Translations under genes and position numbers: made by a program
DNA from: Zygaena filipendulae
Lineage: Eukaryota > Arthropoda > Insecta > Lepidoptera > Zygaenidae
NCBI GenBank assembly: GCA_907165275.2
Contig: OU015654.1
Span: forward strand, 1,009,501-1,073,500
Length of the DNA: 64,000 nucleotides
Direction of reading: 5' to 3'
The notes under the pieces: generated by a model
Database searches by the model: none
What the model was told of the DNA's origin: nothing
Seen by the model: only the letters and a program-made list of their open reading frames with translations
In this document: piece by piece, positions 48,226 to 59,080 of the stretch
Layout of the letters: each line of letters begins with the position of its first letter
How positions within the stretch are numbered: position 1 is the first letter of the stretch

Positions 48226-48959
48226 TTAAAGTTTGAAGTTTGAATTGAAGGAATTACCTGTTATTGTTAAAACTTGAAACAGATCTTTGAAAAAAAGAAA
48301 GATTGTGCCCTAATTAGAAGCATAATTTATTGAACTCACCTGATCTAAATACATACATAGGTAGTAGACACCTTTCCGATATTCTATCACTTTTCTTTTT
48401 TCTTTGTAAGATTTATTTTTGGTATTTCATTATTTTTAGTAAAAATATCATATTATGTATAAAGATCATCATCATCATTTTTTACAGGTATCACGCAAAA
48501 ATACGCAAAAATATTGTATCTCTCTGTTCAAATAGATATCCCTAAAACATATTTTTTTTTAGTTTAGTTGAACAGTTTTGTACCAACCCTAAGTGACCCC
48601 GCACGGGTCATAGCCTAAAGGGTTTTGTTCACCAACAAATTGTCGTTTAAAAACAACGTTATTAAACAAAACCGCTCGACGTGATGCGTTTTGCGATCTC
48701 ATAAATATTAAAATGGCTACACTGGCTTTTTTAAACAGGCGAAGGGCGGCCGTAAACCTCATTTGGTGCGGGAGTAATTTTCTATTTATTGTTGCTAGCT
48801 GACGGCCGCTAACTGTTGTAAAATTTGATTGTGGTTTTTACCTCAGATATTTAACAGAAGGTGTACGATAACTGTCAATGATGTTATTATTTTGTACAAG
48901 TACGTAGTGATACTTGTGTGTCGTTAAATTTTTCTGTACATTTCAATATATGTAGTAGG

Positions 48960-49322
48960 TGAGAGCCAGCGTTTCGTAGACTTACGGTATAGTAGCAAGC
49001 TCCATATTTATGTCAGGTATACTACTAAATTGTATTGAAGCTTTGAAATTGTATAAAATTAGTAGGAACCGGAATTAGTGTCTGCCATTGAATTTTTCCA
49101 TAAATTTATTTATACACTTTAAGATATTAAAACGGCAGACATGGTACTGAGATAACGTTTTAAAAGTCAATTTTGACGCTTTTTGACCTCTTGCCACGCC
49201 CAAAAGAACCCGCGATGGGAATAGTGAATCCCCATTCCAGCTATGGTAGGTGAAGTAGTATACCTGGCATTAATATGGAGCTTGCTACAATACGGTAAGT
49301 CTGCGGAACGCTGGCTCTTCGT
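48960..49322. mobile_element. TIR element with ~65-bp inverted ends
   Basis: The left end (48960-49025) contains GAGAGCCAGCGTTTCGTAGA and AGTAGCAAGCTCCATATT. The right end (49256-49320) is its imperfect complement, ending GCTGGCTCTTC. The roughly 230-base interior is non-coding. Superfamily and target duplication not resolved. Confidence 0.75.
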
Positions 49323-49841
49323 CTATAGGTATCTAGTATCTACTTACTCTATTCTCGTCTAATTTCTAAACCACTACTTTTGACTGAGGCAAATGGGCCG
49401 TTTCTTTAAAAACCTTCGTACTTTATTATATCCCTCGTATTTTTTACTTATATTTATGTATTTCTACGTCTGTATTTTTAAGAAATATAAAAAATTGTAT
49501 TTTATTTTGTGTACATTGTAGCTTCTTTCTTTTGTGCACTTTTAAGCAATAAAGTTACCCTTTGTTACTTGCTTTATTTAGTATTCCTTTGTGTATTTTT
49601 TGTATTTTGTGTATTTGATTATTTTTTTCAGTTGAAGAGGTTTTCGGTCTATGAAATAACCCACACGCCATAGATGTAAAAGTTATAACGATTTCCTATT
49701 GTTTGGCAATAAATAAACCGCAGTCGTTCCATACCATTTGACTTGGAGTACGTACACGGCACGTACCTAAGTGTACAAAAAAGCGAGACATTCGCACCCA
49801 TATCGGAGCATTAACGCGTCGTCAAGCAAACCCGGCCCGGA

Positions 49842-50084
49842 CAGGGCCCTTATTCACTACGACCATAACTAAAATATCACGCCGCGCTAAGATAAGATGG
49901 CGCAAAAACTGTCTTTTCCTCATAATCAAAGAAGTTTTACTGCAAATAATACATTTACAACTTTTCTTTGGTCATAAAAAATAGAAATTTCTTATATTTT
50001 TGCCTCTAGAGCGTTAGAGATTGTGGTTTTGGGACGCGCGTTATGGGCAAGGAATGTTGTTGGTCATAGAGAATAAGAGCCCTG
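49842..50084. mobile_element. MITE family M3, copy 2
   Basis: It starts CAGGGCCCTTATTCACTACG and ends AGAGAATAAGAGCCCTG, same family and orientation as 17227-17460. It lies about 360 bases beyond the stop of the RT ORF. No clear target duplication is seen. Confidence 0.8.
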
Positions 50085-50359
50085 TTCCTTCGTCGTGCCG
50101 ATTTGTACAAATACGGATATTAGCGGCGACACTTTTCGAATGGCACCTCCATAAGCCATTAGCGATGTTAAGGCGTCACTCTCGATAAACCCTTTTCTTT
50201 TGAACAAGGTTATTTTCAATATACTATCCACTTTCAATTAGAAAGGAAAATAAAATAGATGAAATTACGATTTCTAAACAGCTTTTGCAGTGAAATCTAC
50301 TCGGTCAGTTTAAAAAAAAATTCATTTTTCAGTTTTATTATATTATTATATAGGTTTTT

Positions 50360-50447
50360 AACAATTTATTATATAAAAATTGAGTTATTACTAATATTAT
50401 ATTAGTATTATATAACTAACTGTCAATCCTATCCTATTTGATGTATA
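50360..50447 (-). other. 3' flank of the RT ORF with polyadenylation-like signal
   Basis: Just past the stop codon the sequence switches abruptly to AT-rich DNA. On the minus strand an AATAAA lies at about 50370-50365, some 80 bases downstream of the stop. It may be the 3' UTR of the RT gene, but AATAAA is common by chance in DNA this AT-rich. No target-site duplication or long poly(A) tail is evident. Confidence 0.3.
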
Positions 50448-52676
50448 TCAAATAACCCGCCCCGTTCCCGGTGCAAAGGTGCCCATGAGGCTGGCCGCAT
50501 TCCCGCGCTGAATAGCCATGGCCAACCTCTGCACCAGGAACGAGCCGGAACGGGAGTCACCGCATTGGTCTCTGATACGGTTCCCTAACTCGCGCACCAA
50601 TGTCTTGGCGTCCGCGCCCCAGCTGCCGAGTGTCTCTACCGCGATTGGAACGAATTTATATTGCGGCTCCAATTCCGCGTATTTAAGCCGCTTTCTGCTG
50701 GCAGCATCTTCTGCGGCAGCTGCCGGGAAGAGGGTAGAGCGACCCAGGTGGCTGGCGGCTACTGTGCTGACGCAGGTAGCGTCCCAGATCAGGCACTTGC
50801 CGTTCCGCCATGGCACCAGAGTCACCCCATCTGGTCTCTTCCCGTCTGATCTACTTAGGCCCGGCGGCTCAAGCAAACAGGGGACATTAGCTGACACGAA
50901 GGCCCTGCGAATTATATCGTTCAGGGCATGGTGACGCGAGAACCTCCCTGCACTCCGGCGACAGCTCAGCGCGTGATGGCCATCGGCCTCCACCATAGAG
51001 CCACAGGTGCATCTGTGAGGTTCGCACACCTTGCAGCCCAGGCGAAGAGCCACCGCCACACGCAGGGAGCTGTCGTCCAGCATGGTGCCTAGGTGAGGAG
51101 ACGGGAGTGCATGCAACCATGCCCCCGACTCAGGCTGTGCCACTGCCTTCAGTCTTGCCAAGTCTGCCCCTGTTGCTTCCTCCAGAATTCTTCCATGGGA
51201 CAACTTCGCCACCACATCGTCCCAGGCCCGCTGTACATGAGGAGAAGCTGGGACAGCCGCCCCCCCACTGAGATCCGACCACGCCTCCAGAGCACGGGCC
51301 ACAAAAGGTATGCTAACCCCATCACCGCTGTAACGAAGGATGATAGCGACGAGGTCCGCAACCCCATGCGCCGATGCCAAGAAAGCCGGCAAACTAACGT
51401 CGCCAACGCGCCGCACTCCGAGGCCCCCATAGCGGATGGGCTGGGCTGCCAAGCTCCACTGCGCCTCCTCGAGACGCACATTGATTATGGCCTCGACTGT
51501 GGACTTCAATGTTCTGTCGAAGGAGGAAACCTCTTCAGGGCACAGCCAGGTAGGCGCAGTTCGGAGCAAGTACGTAACGGAGGGCAAGGCAAAGCACACA
51601 CGCAGCAAAACCAGCGCGACGTGCGCGGACAGTCCCTCGAGGCGATCCCGGACAGACCGAAGGGTATTTTCCCGAGACTTCAATGCCTCCGGTACCGCCT
51701 CAAGGAACACAGGAGATCCTAGGAGGTAAAAGTTATCAGGAGAAACTTCTCTGAGGCCAGGCAAAAGGGATCCGAATCCTGCAAAGTGGGCTCTAGCTCC
51801 AGAAGAGCAAGGAAAAAACTCGCACTTGGAAGGATTCACCTCGAGACCCAACTCCTTGAAACGCGGGATAAGAGTCTCGAGATCCCGACGCAATTCCTCC
51901 GGCTTCCCTCCAATGGTGCCATCGTCCAGGTACCACAGGTTAAGGGGCGACTTAATATCTAAAATAGCCTTGTGTATCGCCAGGCTGAAGACCAGAGGTC
52001 CGAGTGGATCCCCCTGTTGTGCTCCCACCTGTGAAAGAATGAGCTCGTGGTTATAGTAAAGATTCGAAGGAAAACGATAGACCTGGTACAGGAAAGGATA
52101 GAGAGAGGGAATATGTTCTATGGCCTCGCTCAACAGAGTGTCTCTTTCAAGGCTGTTAAAAGCATTACGTATGTCCAGTTTAATCAGAACGGAATCCGAG
52201 TTGCTATTGTCCGTTACGTAAGCCCGGGTCGCGTGTATCGCCGCCTCACAACCCAAGCGCGTCCCAAAACCCAGCTGATGCGGCCTAAGATAACTAGAAA
52301 TCTCCTCCCTCACAGCCCGACAGGCTAACTTGGCAGTCAGCCGGCGAAACACGCTACCTATAGCAATAGGCCTTATCCCTCCTCCTTTCTTTGCCAACGC
52401 ACAAAGTGACCCACCATAAAGGAAGGGGCACACCGTCGAGTTTATCCGACCACTCAGCATAAAATTCGACAATCTGGTCAGAGAATCCAACAGCCGAACC
52501 CCAGCATCACCAGCGGATCCCGACGTTAACTCCTTTAAATGACCAGGACGGACCCCATCCAAACCCGCCGCAGAACCGCTGTAGAATGACCCGAGTGCTC
52601 CGGCCACTTCATCCGCAGTGCATGTCGCTGCCGACGGTGGAGAATCCGGTGCTGCTGGAAAGTCATGTGGACGTGT
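50448..52676 (-). CDS. Reverse transcriptase with C-terminal nuclease-like domain (retroelement ORF, 5' end missing)
   Basis: This is a single open frame of about 740 codons ending in TGA at 50448. Residues are counted from the valine codon at 52607. Seen: GGIRPIAIG at 76-84 (fingers), LDIRNAF at 144-150 with catalytic Asp145 (motif A), QQGDPLGP at 197-204 (motif B) and YLDDG at 226-230 (motif C). After a thumb-like region come Cys525, Cys528, Cys533, Cys535, His544/545 and Cys549, then RHH at 558-560, KRPDG at 590-594, WDATC at 608-612 and VETLG at 657-661. The order Cys/His cluster, then PD and later acidic residues recalls the restriction-like endonuclease of R2-type LINEs, so target-primed retrotransposition is inferred. 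The YLDDG core is unlike the usual YADD/FADD of those LINEs. The frame stays open to 52757 without an ATG. Coding-like sequence starts near 52676, and TTTCCAG at about 52656-52662 could be a splice acceptor. GC content is much higher than in the flanks. It could be a domesticated gene. RT call sure; clade unsure. Confidence 0.85.
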   Translation of the reverse strand, partial: TRPHDFPAAPDSPPSAATCTADEVAGALGSFYSGSAAGLDGVRPGHLKELTSGSAGDAGVRLLDSLTRLSNFMLSGRINSTVCPFLYGGSLCALAKKGGGIRPIAIGSVFRRLTAKLACRAVREEISSYLRPHQLGFGTRLGCEAAIHATRAYVTDNSNSDSVLIKLDIRNAFNSLERDTLLSEAIEHIPSLYPFLYQVYRFPSNLYYNHELILSQVGAQQGDPLGPLVFSLAIHKAILDIKSPLNLWYLDDGTIGGKPEELRRDLETLIPRFKELGLEVNPSKCEFFPCSSGARAHFAGFGSLLPGLREVSPDNFYLLGSPVFLEAVPEALKSRENTLRSVRDRLEGLSAHVALVLLRVCFALPSVTYLLRTAPTWLCPEEVSSFDRTLKSTVEAIINVRLEEAQWSLAAQPIRYGGLGVRRVGDVSLPAFLASAHGVADLVAIILRYSGDGVSIPFVARALEAWSDLSGGAAVPASPHVQRAWDDVVAKLSHGRILEEATGADLARLKAVAQPESGAWLHALPSPHLGTMLDDSSLRVAVALRLGCKVCEPHRCTCGSMVEADGHHALSCRRSAGRFSRHHALNDIIRRAFVSANVPCLLEPPGLSRSDGKRPDGVTLVPWRNGKCLIWDATCVSTVAASHLGRSTLFPAAAAEDAASRKRLKYAELEPQYKFVPIAVETLGSWGADAKTLVRELGNRIRDQCGDSRSGSFLVQRLAMAIQRGNAASLMGTFAPGTGRVI

Positions 52677-52759
52677 TAGTTCAGTTTTGATATAGTTTAT
52701 GTTATTATTTATATGGAAAAGAAAGAGTATTTTGATAAAAACATTTGTGTAGATGCCTT

Positions 52760-53415
52760 ATTATTTAGTCAAGAAAGAAGGAAAGTTGAAAATAAAGAAG
52801 AAGAATATAGTTGAGTTTAATAATTATCTTGAATTAGAACGGATTATCTTGGATTTTTGGATTGGATTCTTATTGTTAGAATCGAATTAATTATTGAATG
52901 ATAAACACTATATTGAACACCACAGAAACACTACAAGGACAAAAAAAAATTGAAAACAGAGACGGCCTTATCACTATGAAGCGATCTCTTCCAGGCTACC
53001 AGGCGGAGTATGGAGATATTTACTACAGTAAAAACATTGATTATTTTGAATATAAAGGTAAATTGCTGTAGCGATTTTTTTTCATGATTAGGTACTTTTA
53101 TATTTTGCGTCGATTCCATACTCAAGTGCGAAACTTGGCCTTAACAGAGTTTTTGGAGTTCGAAAATTTGTTATGTTCGTTCGCGCCGTGAAACTTCGAC
53201 CGGCGTTCCGGTCGGCGCGGAAACCGGGACGGGCCGGGACGGGCCGTAACTCGCCTGTTCACTGATCCGTTCTGTTCGATAAGATAATAAACGGTTCGGA
53301 ACGAAAAGCAATAGTTACGTTTTAAATTGTCGCGGTCGCTCGCTGCAATCGCGAGATATTTTGCTTGGACCTAATTATAATTTATGTTAATGATTTTTGA
53401 TGGTGAGAACTAAAT
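52760..53415. other. 5' flank of the RT ORF
   Basis: AT-rich up to about 53150, then a GC-rich patch (GGCGCGGAAACCGGGACGGG) near 53185-53260. No frame joins clearly to the RT. The patch could hold an upstream exon or promoter, but nothing shows it. Confidence 0.35.
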
Positions 53416-53740
53416 AGGGATGTTGACTACTATTGAAAATCAAAATTCTAATTAGTCCGTCAGTTAGGAAATAAAAAAACAATAGACACGTATTTTTTGC
53501 TTTTTTAAATAAATTAAAATATACAGAGATAAAGCGCATTAAAGTTTAGGATGAGGAGGTCGTGACGTCACTAACCGCAAAACCGCCATACAAATTGTCA
53601 GAATAGTGACGTCACGCGAAATTTCAACTCAATATATCGCCGTTATTTTTTGATTACGTAAAAAAAGAAAAAATACGTGTCCAATATTTTTTAATAATCT
53701 ACAAGACGGACTAAAAAATAAAAATTAGTCATCATGCCCA
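53416..53740. mobile_element. MITE family M1, copy 5 (best preserved)
   Basis: A complete copy of about 325 bases. The left end is AGGGATGTTGACTA and the right end TAGTCATCATGCCCA, its near-complement. Two perfect TGACGTCA palindromes lie at 53563-53570 and 53607-53614. No coding capacity. No target duplication longer than one or two bases is visible. Confidence 0.85.
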
Positions 53741-53840
53741 TTAATATTGGACGATATCATTAGCGTTATCTATTTCAAATTGGAGTTGGAAAATATTGAT
53801 TACAGGAAAGTAAATTATTTGACTTTACACGGTTGTTAAA

Positions 53841-54149
53841 TCTATATAAATAAAAATGAATTGCCAAATGTGTTGCTAAACGTATAACTTGCAAACGACT
53901 GCAACAAATTGGATAAACCTTTTTTTTGTGTTCGTTATTGTCAGGACAAGGTTTTTATAAAATAAGTTTAGGGTTCCTGCGGAAATTCCAAAACTCATGC
54001 GGGTGAATCTCCGATACGGTTGGACCTATTTTGACAGAAGTTCCACTGCTAATTAGCTGATATCATCAGGAGTAAATTAAGCTACTTTGGAGTTCCTGTG
54101 AGATTCCTAAACTTAAACTCATGTGAGTGAAACCGCGGGGCACACCTAG
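53841..54149 (+). mobile_element. Helitron-like variant D
   Basis: A|TCTATATAAATAAAAATGAA, GCCAAATGTGTTGCTAAACG, two GGAAATTCC/CTCATG blocks, then AACCGCGGGGCACACCTAG|T. The central part is repeated, which lengthens it to about 309 bases. Confidence 0.75.
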
Positions 54150-54318
54150 TTTTAAATAAGCTCATGTATATCACGACAGTATACCTACGTATAAAATAGT
54201 AAAAAAATAGAGGAAACGTTTGTTTGTAGGAGTAATCTCTAAAACTACTGAATTGTATCTAAAAGATTTTCACTGATGGGAATATACCTACAAATGATTT
54301 ACTTATGTAACTTTCATA

Positions 54319-54381
54319 ATAGTCCGGGAGCCCTCGTACTTATTTTCTCGGAAAACAAGTACGGGGACTCCCGGACTATAA
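54319..54381. repeat. Short palindrome
   Basis: AGTCCGGGAGCCCTCGTACTT and its near-complement AAGTACGGGGACTCCCGGACT enclose a loop of about 15 bases. It could be a tiny foldback element or structured RNA; nothing else supports either. Confidence 0.6.
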
Positions 54382-54719
54382 TATTTGAACTTTTCATCCC
54401 TAACACAGAGAATTCCTGAAGTAATCCCGAAATTGACGCGGGTACAACTATGGGGAAAATATAGTTATTTAAAATTATAAATATTTTGTCATTGTTAAGT
54501 TTGCCAGAGTCCCGTTTACCTCATTTTATGTACCTTTAGATGATCAGTGACAGGTGACCCTAAAATTTAGTTTTAATTGAGAAATTTGTATCTAATATAA
54601 ACAGTTTCACAAGCGGCCTTCTTAGTCAAGTTGACATCGTTAAACAAAACTGAAATTTTCATTGTATGATTTTACGAGCCCACGTGACATGAGGATTCGT
54701 TCCTTAGTTTTATATAATA

Positions 54720-54855
54720 CTAGCTGTGCCCCGCGGTTTCACCCGCGGTAATTTCGGAGTTTCCACGGGACTTTCAAGTCGGGTCACTTAAGATCACTTC
54801 AGCTTTCTATTTATAAGTGAAAGGATTTTCAAAATCGGTTCAGTAGCTCCATAGA
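54720..54855 (-). mobile_element. Helitron-like element, 5'-truncated
   Basis: CTAGCTGTGCCCCGCGGTTTC at 54720, then TATTTATAAGTGAAAGGATTT and AATCGGTTCAGTAGCTCCAT. It is cut off by the next copy at 54859. Confidence 0.7.
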
Positions 54856-54858
54856 TAC

Positions 54859-55059
54859 CTAGCTGTTCCCCCGTTGTTTTACCCGCGGAAAGTTCGGAGT
54901 TTCCGCGGGAATTCCGGAATAAAAAGTACCCTATGACACTCAATTACTGTAGCTTCCTATAAGTGAAAGAGTTTTTAAAATCAGTTCAGTAGATCCAGAG
55001 ATTACCCCTTACAACGTCACAAACTCACAAATTTTTGCTCTTTATAATATTAGTATAGA
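54859..55059 (-). mobile_element. Helitron-like element, complete
   Basis: CTAG at 54859-54862, then ACTGTAGCTTCCTATAAGTG, CAGTTCAGTAGATCCAGAG and TTTATAATATTAGTATAGA at the other end. Same subfamily as 54720 and 58708-58960. Confidence 0.75.
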
Positions 55060-55085
55060 TATACGTTGACAATTAAAGAGTATCA

Positions 55086-55103
55086 ACTTGGCTAAAGGGG
55101 CAG
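55086..55103. repeat. Solo end of the 12859-type MITE
   Basis: ACTTGGCTAAAGGGGCAG matches the right terminus of the MITE at 12859-12997 with one difference. No partner end is nearby, so it is a relic. Confidence 0.45.
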
Positions 55104-56203
55104 TGTTGAAACAAATCTACTACCCACAGACAACCGCAGCGGTTAATGAACGGAACGGCGAGCGAATGGGATTTTCATTCTAATTCCGAATCGGACCGGA
55201 AGCGGCACGCATCCGACTCGATCCGACACAACCGACGGACACAGCGGCAATGTACGAACAGTGGAGTACTGCCTGCTTCTAATTGGATAGCTTCACTACT
55301 TTGTAATAATCTTGATGTAAAAAAATCACGCTGTAGGTATACCAATAGATTTACAATAAAAGTGTCTTCGATGGATAAAAATGTAAAATAAAATCAATTA
55401 TCAAAAATTATGAATGTTGCTTGAAAAAAAAAAATTAAAATTTATAATATCAGTAATTATAGTGTAACAAGGATATGTGTAACTTAGAAATGCATGGCCA
55501 AGTTCATTTCATAAATCAGTGAATATTTTTTCCGTTGTGTTCTCATCCAAAATGTTTAACTTCAAAATACATGACTAAAAATCGAACCTTGTACCCACTT
55601 TTTGCGTTCACTATACCAACACATCCGCTGGGTGTTTTGACTGATATCCGGATTTGGGATCCGAACGAACAGCGCAAGAGCACCTCTGCCCATTGTTTTA
55701 TTGAAATATTGCTCAGTCCAGTTGTTGAAAACGTTCGGCGCGGTTTTAAAATGTTTAAAACTAATTTATTCTTAAGTCAAAGTCAAGTATTTTTACAATA
55801 CAATATAATTCACTTTAATATACCATAACCTTTTGCTCTATCCTATCTTCCTATTCTATTTGTTAATTTTTTGTTGTTTTTTCTGGGGAAATAAAGTAGA
55901 TGTTATATTTGAATTTGTTTTTTTTTTACAATCTATGTAACAACGGTGATAGGAACAGAATATTTATACGAATTATACCTACACATTTTATTCAAGGTAT
56001 TGACAAAACTAATAATTGTTATAAAATAATAATTGTTGTTGTTATTGTTATTTAAATGTATATCAAATTCTTCTTTTTCTCCGGTTGCAGTAGCATATAA
56101 AATTATACATATATAATGTTAATCCGTCATCGGTCGTCAGTTGGTTGGTAGGTATAATCATGAATTGCATACAAATAGTTGTTTAAGTGCTGTGGATTAG
56201 GTA
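55104..56203. other. No gene identified; two odd open frames
   Basis: Frames at 55146-55391 (charged, SESDRKRHASDSIRHNRRTQ) and 55535-55828 (PLFAFTIPTHPLGVLTDIRI) are in less AT-rich DNA than usual. Neither matches a family I know, and clear splice sites were not found. Confidence 0.4.
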
Positions 56204-56401
56204 TCCTAATATTATAAATGCAAATGTGAGTTTGTTGTTTGTTAAGATTTCACTCTTTAATTACTTATTTAACCGACCGTTACGAAATTTACCATATAGG
56301 TACGTTTTCAGGAATTCTGAGAAGATTACACGGTTCTTTTACTTCAGAATCCCCGTGTAAATTTCTAAATTATCGCGGATGAAACCGCGTGGAGTAGCTA
56401 G
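56204..56401 (+). mobile_element. Helitron-like element, complete, diverged
   Basis: A|TCCTAATATTATAAATGCAA to GTGGAGTAGCTAG|T, with CCGACCGTTACGAAATTTACC and hairpin TCGCGGATGAAACCGCG. The middle is more diverged than in other copies. Confidence 0.75.
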
Positions 56402-57885
56402 TATTAAATAAAAAATTGTAGGTAATTAAATAGAAATGTTAAACTAAAAGTTCAAACCTGGACATATTCGACAGTAGATTGTATGTTTTCCGGAGATGCT
56501 TATCCAAATATTTGTCTCTTAACATAGTTTGAGTGATGCTTTTTCATTGATTTTGGATGCTGAGTTACAGCTTTGCACTAATTTAAGTTTTAGTTATTAT
56601 AAGGAAAAAAAAATGTGGTTACTGTGCACCCATACTGTGGAACGCATTCCAGTTCTAGTAATATAATATGTATAATACTTATGTACTTCTAATTGTTTGT
56701 GTCTCGTTTTGTGTGCCAATAAATAAATAAATAAAAAAAGGTTGGTTACCACTGGGCGCGGTGCGTGTGGGTACGGCGGCCATTAATCCAGGGCATCGAG
56801 TATTGTTTCCTGCGGCCCGCCGCCCGCCGCGCCCCCTCCCGGCACCAAATATTCTCGTTCTAACAAACATTCACCACAATTTGTACGCATTAATTACTGA
56901 ATTTATCTTACCTATTGTCTATCGTAGCATTTACCTACACGTATTTTATAAAAGCTTTATTATCAGCTTTATTAAAACCAGCTGATCCGTGCAAATATTG
57001 GTCACCATATACCTAACCTTATCTTTTTTAAGATGGTTTATAAAAAAAATTGATCGTTTTAAAGAGTCTATTTGATTGATTTGTGTACCTACAGCTACTC
57101 TGCTAATAAACAAATCGTTTATTAACAATCAATTAACTGTTTGGTTTGCATTTGTTTAAGAAATGCTAACAATAGATGGAATTAAAAAAAAAAACATTTA
57201 AAATTATTTGTCTTTTTTAGTCGATAGCGTGGAAAATCGGCTTTAAAACGATGCCTAAATCATTAAATTTGATAAAGAATTAAGAAAGATGTCGTGTTGC
57301 CATAAAGCTAAACCTTTGATAAAAATATTTTCTATATGACCATGTTGTGATTTTAAAAACATAGGTACCTAAAAACCAATCGGTATAACCAGTGAGCTTA
57401 TAATGACTATCAGGCGAGAATGTATAGAGAAATTATTGATAAATTAAAAAAAAAACCTTAAATAGAATTTGGCATTGGTTATGCTTTAAATACCAACGTG
57501 TATTTCAGGTTTAAGGTTACAGATTACTACTGAAATACCGAAAATAAGATCAAACAACTTCAAAAATATCAAGTAACTTTCGATGCCGGCTGTACCTACC
57601 TGGAAAAAAGCTTTCAGCGCAACACTGTACTTGTGTTGTCCCTTCTATTCAGTATGGCTAATTTATTGAGCTTCACTGAAAGCGAAATATTTTCATGAAA
57701 CCACATTCATGCTCGGTTGGTTTTGTGAATGTGTGCGGCACGAGGCACAATCGCCAAATGGTTGCATAATGGCGATAAAAACGTTTTTTTTTTAAACTCT
57801 CCACATGAGTTTATTGGCTTGGCGACAGGTTTTTTGTAATGCTTGGACATTATACTATGGATATCAGACAGGTGATATATGTAGG
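56402..57885. other. No gene seen
   Basis: AT-rich, with a GC-rich patch at about 56750-56850. Overlapping frames on both strands there reflect composition. Confidence 0.55.
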
Positions 57886-57893
57886 TAATATAC

Positions 57894-58641
57894 CAGTGGC
57901 GAAGGGTGAAATATTGAGAGAGGCAAGCCGGAAATCTATTTGGTACCTACTATAAATACGTAATTTCAACTTATTAAACTATCTACTTACCGCAAATAGG
58001 TACCTAATTTCAACGTACGTCTGCGTAACTGCTTTCACTATCACTACACGCAACAAAAAAAGGTCCAACTTTAATACTAATTACTATTTAATACCAAGAA
58101 ATAAATTCTAATACGTGACACTAACTAACAAATTCAAATTTTCAATTTTTTCGTCATAAACTCAAGTTGTCTGTCAACAGTCATCTCAGAATGTCCGCTT
58201 CGTTTCGAATTTCTAGGACCAATAAGGATATTTGTTGAGACAGTAATAGAAAATGCGTGCGCGTGAGTGAAATGGAGAGAGTAACTCGATTTGTAGCGGC
58301 TTACCAAAGTAGCTATCTTAGCCGGCTGCCTGCGACCTTGATGTGACGTCATGGCATTATTTTGTATGGAAGTTTAACTGCCAAAAAGCCGATCGCGCCA
58401 GCGGCTTGTTTTATTACAATTTGTTGTTGAAGAGCAAATTTTGTTGATAGTTTAGGCGTTTTGTAATGTTTTCTACTCAGTAGAGATAATTTTTGTAGTA
58501 TTTCAGTAGATTCTACTGAAATACTTACTACAAAAAATTACTGATTATGCCATTTCTAAATTACGGTAGAGAGAGTGGTTGTGTTCCCAACTTCTGAAGG
58601 GAAGCCGGTGGGAATCGGCTTGTATGGTACCTTCGCCACTG
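57894..58641. mobile_element. Non-autonomous hAT-like DNA transposon, 748 bp, with perfect 8-bp target duplication
   Basis: The ends are inverted copies of CAGTGGCGAAGG (57894 onward, and its complement ending at 58641). They are flanked on both sides by the identical 8-mer TAATATAC (57886-57893 and 58642-58649). An 8-bp duplication with CAG...CTG ends is the hallmark of hAT transposons. No transposase can be read inside; the 72-codon minus frame at 58134-58352 is not recognisable. The interior includes a TGACGTCA at about 58345 and a strong hairpin at 58488-58539. The intact target duplication suggests a fairly young insertion. Confidence 0.85.
58488..58539. repeat. Hairpin inside the hAT-like element
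   Basis: An inverted repeat of roughly 22 bases (core GTATTTCAGTAG and its complement) surrounds a loop of about three bases. The right arm carries a few extra bases. It would fold into a tight stem. It may simply be part of the transposon's subterminal structure. Confidence 0.6.
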
Positions 58642-58707
58642 TAATATACGTAGGTACCTACTTACCTATATCCTCTTTTGTTGTACATAGATAACAACCT
58701 CACAAAC

Positions 58708-58960
58708 TCTGGAGTTCCCGCGGGAATTCCGGGATATAAAGTACCCTACGTCACTCAGGATCACTGTAGCTTCTTATAAATGAAAGATTTTTTAAATTGG
58801 TTCAGTAGATCCAGAGGTTACCCCCTACAACTTCACAAATCTCAGAAGCTCCAGAGTTCCCGCGGGAATTCCGGGATAAAAAGCCCTATGTCACTCAGGA
58901 TTACTGTAGCTTTTTATAAGTGAAAGAATTTTTAAAATCAGTTCAGTATATCTAGATATT
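58708..58960 (-). mobile_element. Two Helitron-like fragments in tandem
   Basis: The block GAGTTCCCGCGGGAATTCCGG through TCACTCAGGATCACTGTAGC and TTCAGTAGATCCAGAGG occurs twice, about 145 bases apart, without terminal CTAG. It begins about 66 bases beyond the hAT-like element. Confidence 0.6.
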
Positions 58961-58969
58961 CCCCCCTAG

Positions 58970-59080
58970 TAAACACATATTCGTATGCATAACTGTTTAT
59001 CCTGAAGCGGGAATCGAACCGGTGACACTTGAAGCGGCAGTTAGTTCACCACTACGCCAACCGTCCAACGACGCAGTCGG
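58970..59080 (-). mobile_element. SINE fragment, tRNA-like head
   Basis: On the minus strand the A box TTGGCGTAGTGG (about 59061-59050) and B box GGTTCGATTCC (59020-59010) are well spaced. The body is cut off by the Helitron fragments ending at 58960. It is not a functional tRNA gene, since the arms do not close. Confidence 0.6.

Noticed and set aside
51093..51729. Long plus-strand open frames (209 and 97 codons)
   Set aside because: They are antisense shadows of the GC-rich reverse transcriptase ORF, with no recognisable protein.
58990..59080. tRNA gene on the minus strand
   Set aside because: Good internal promoter boxes but no matching acceptor arms and no terminator; best explained as a SINE head.
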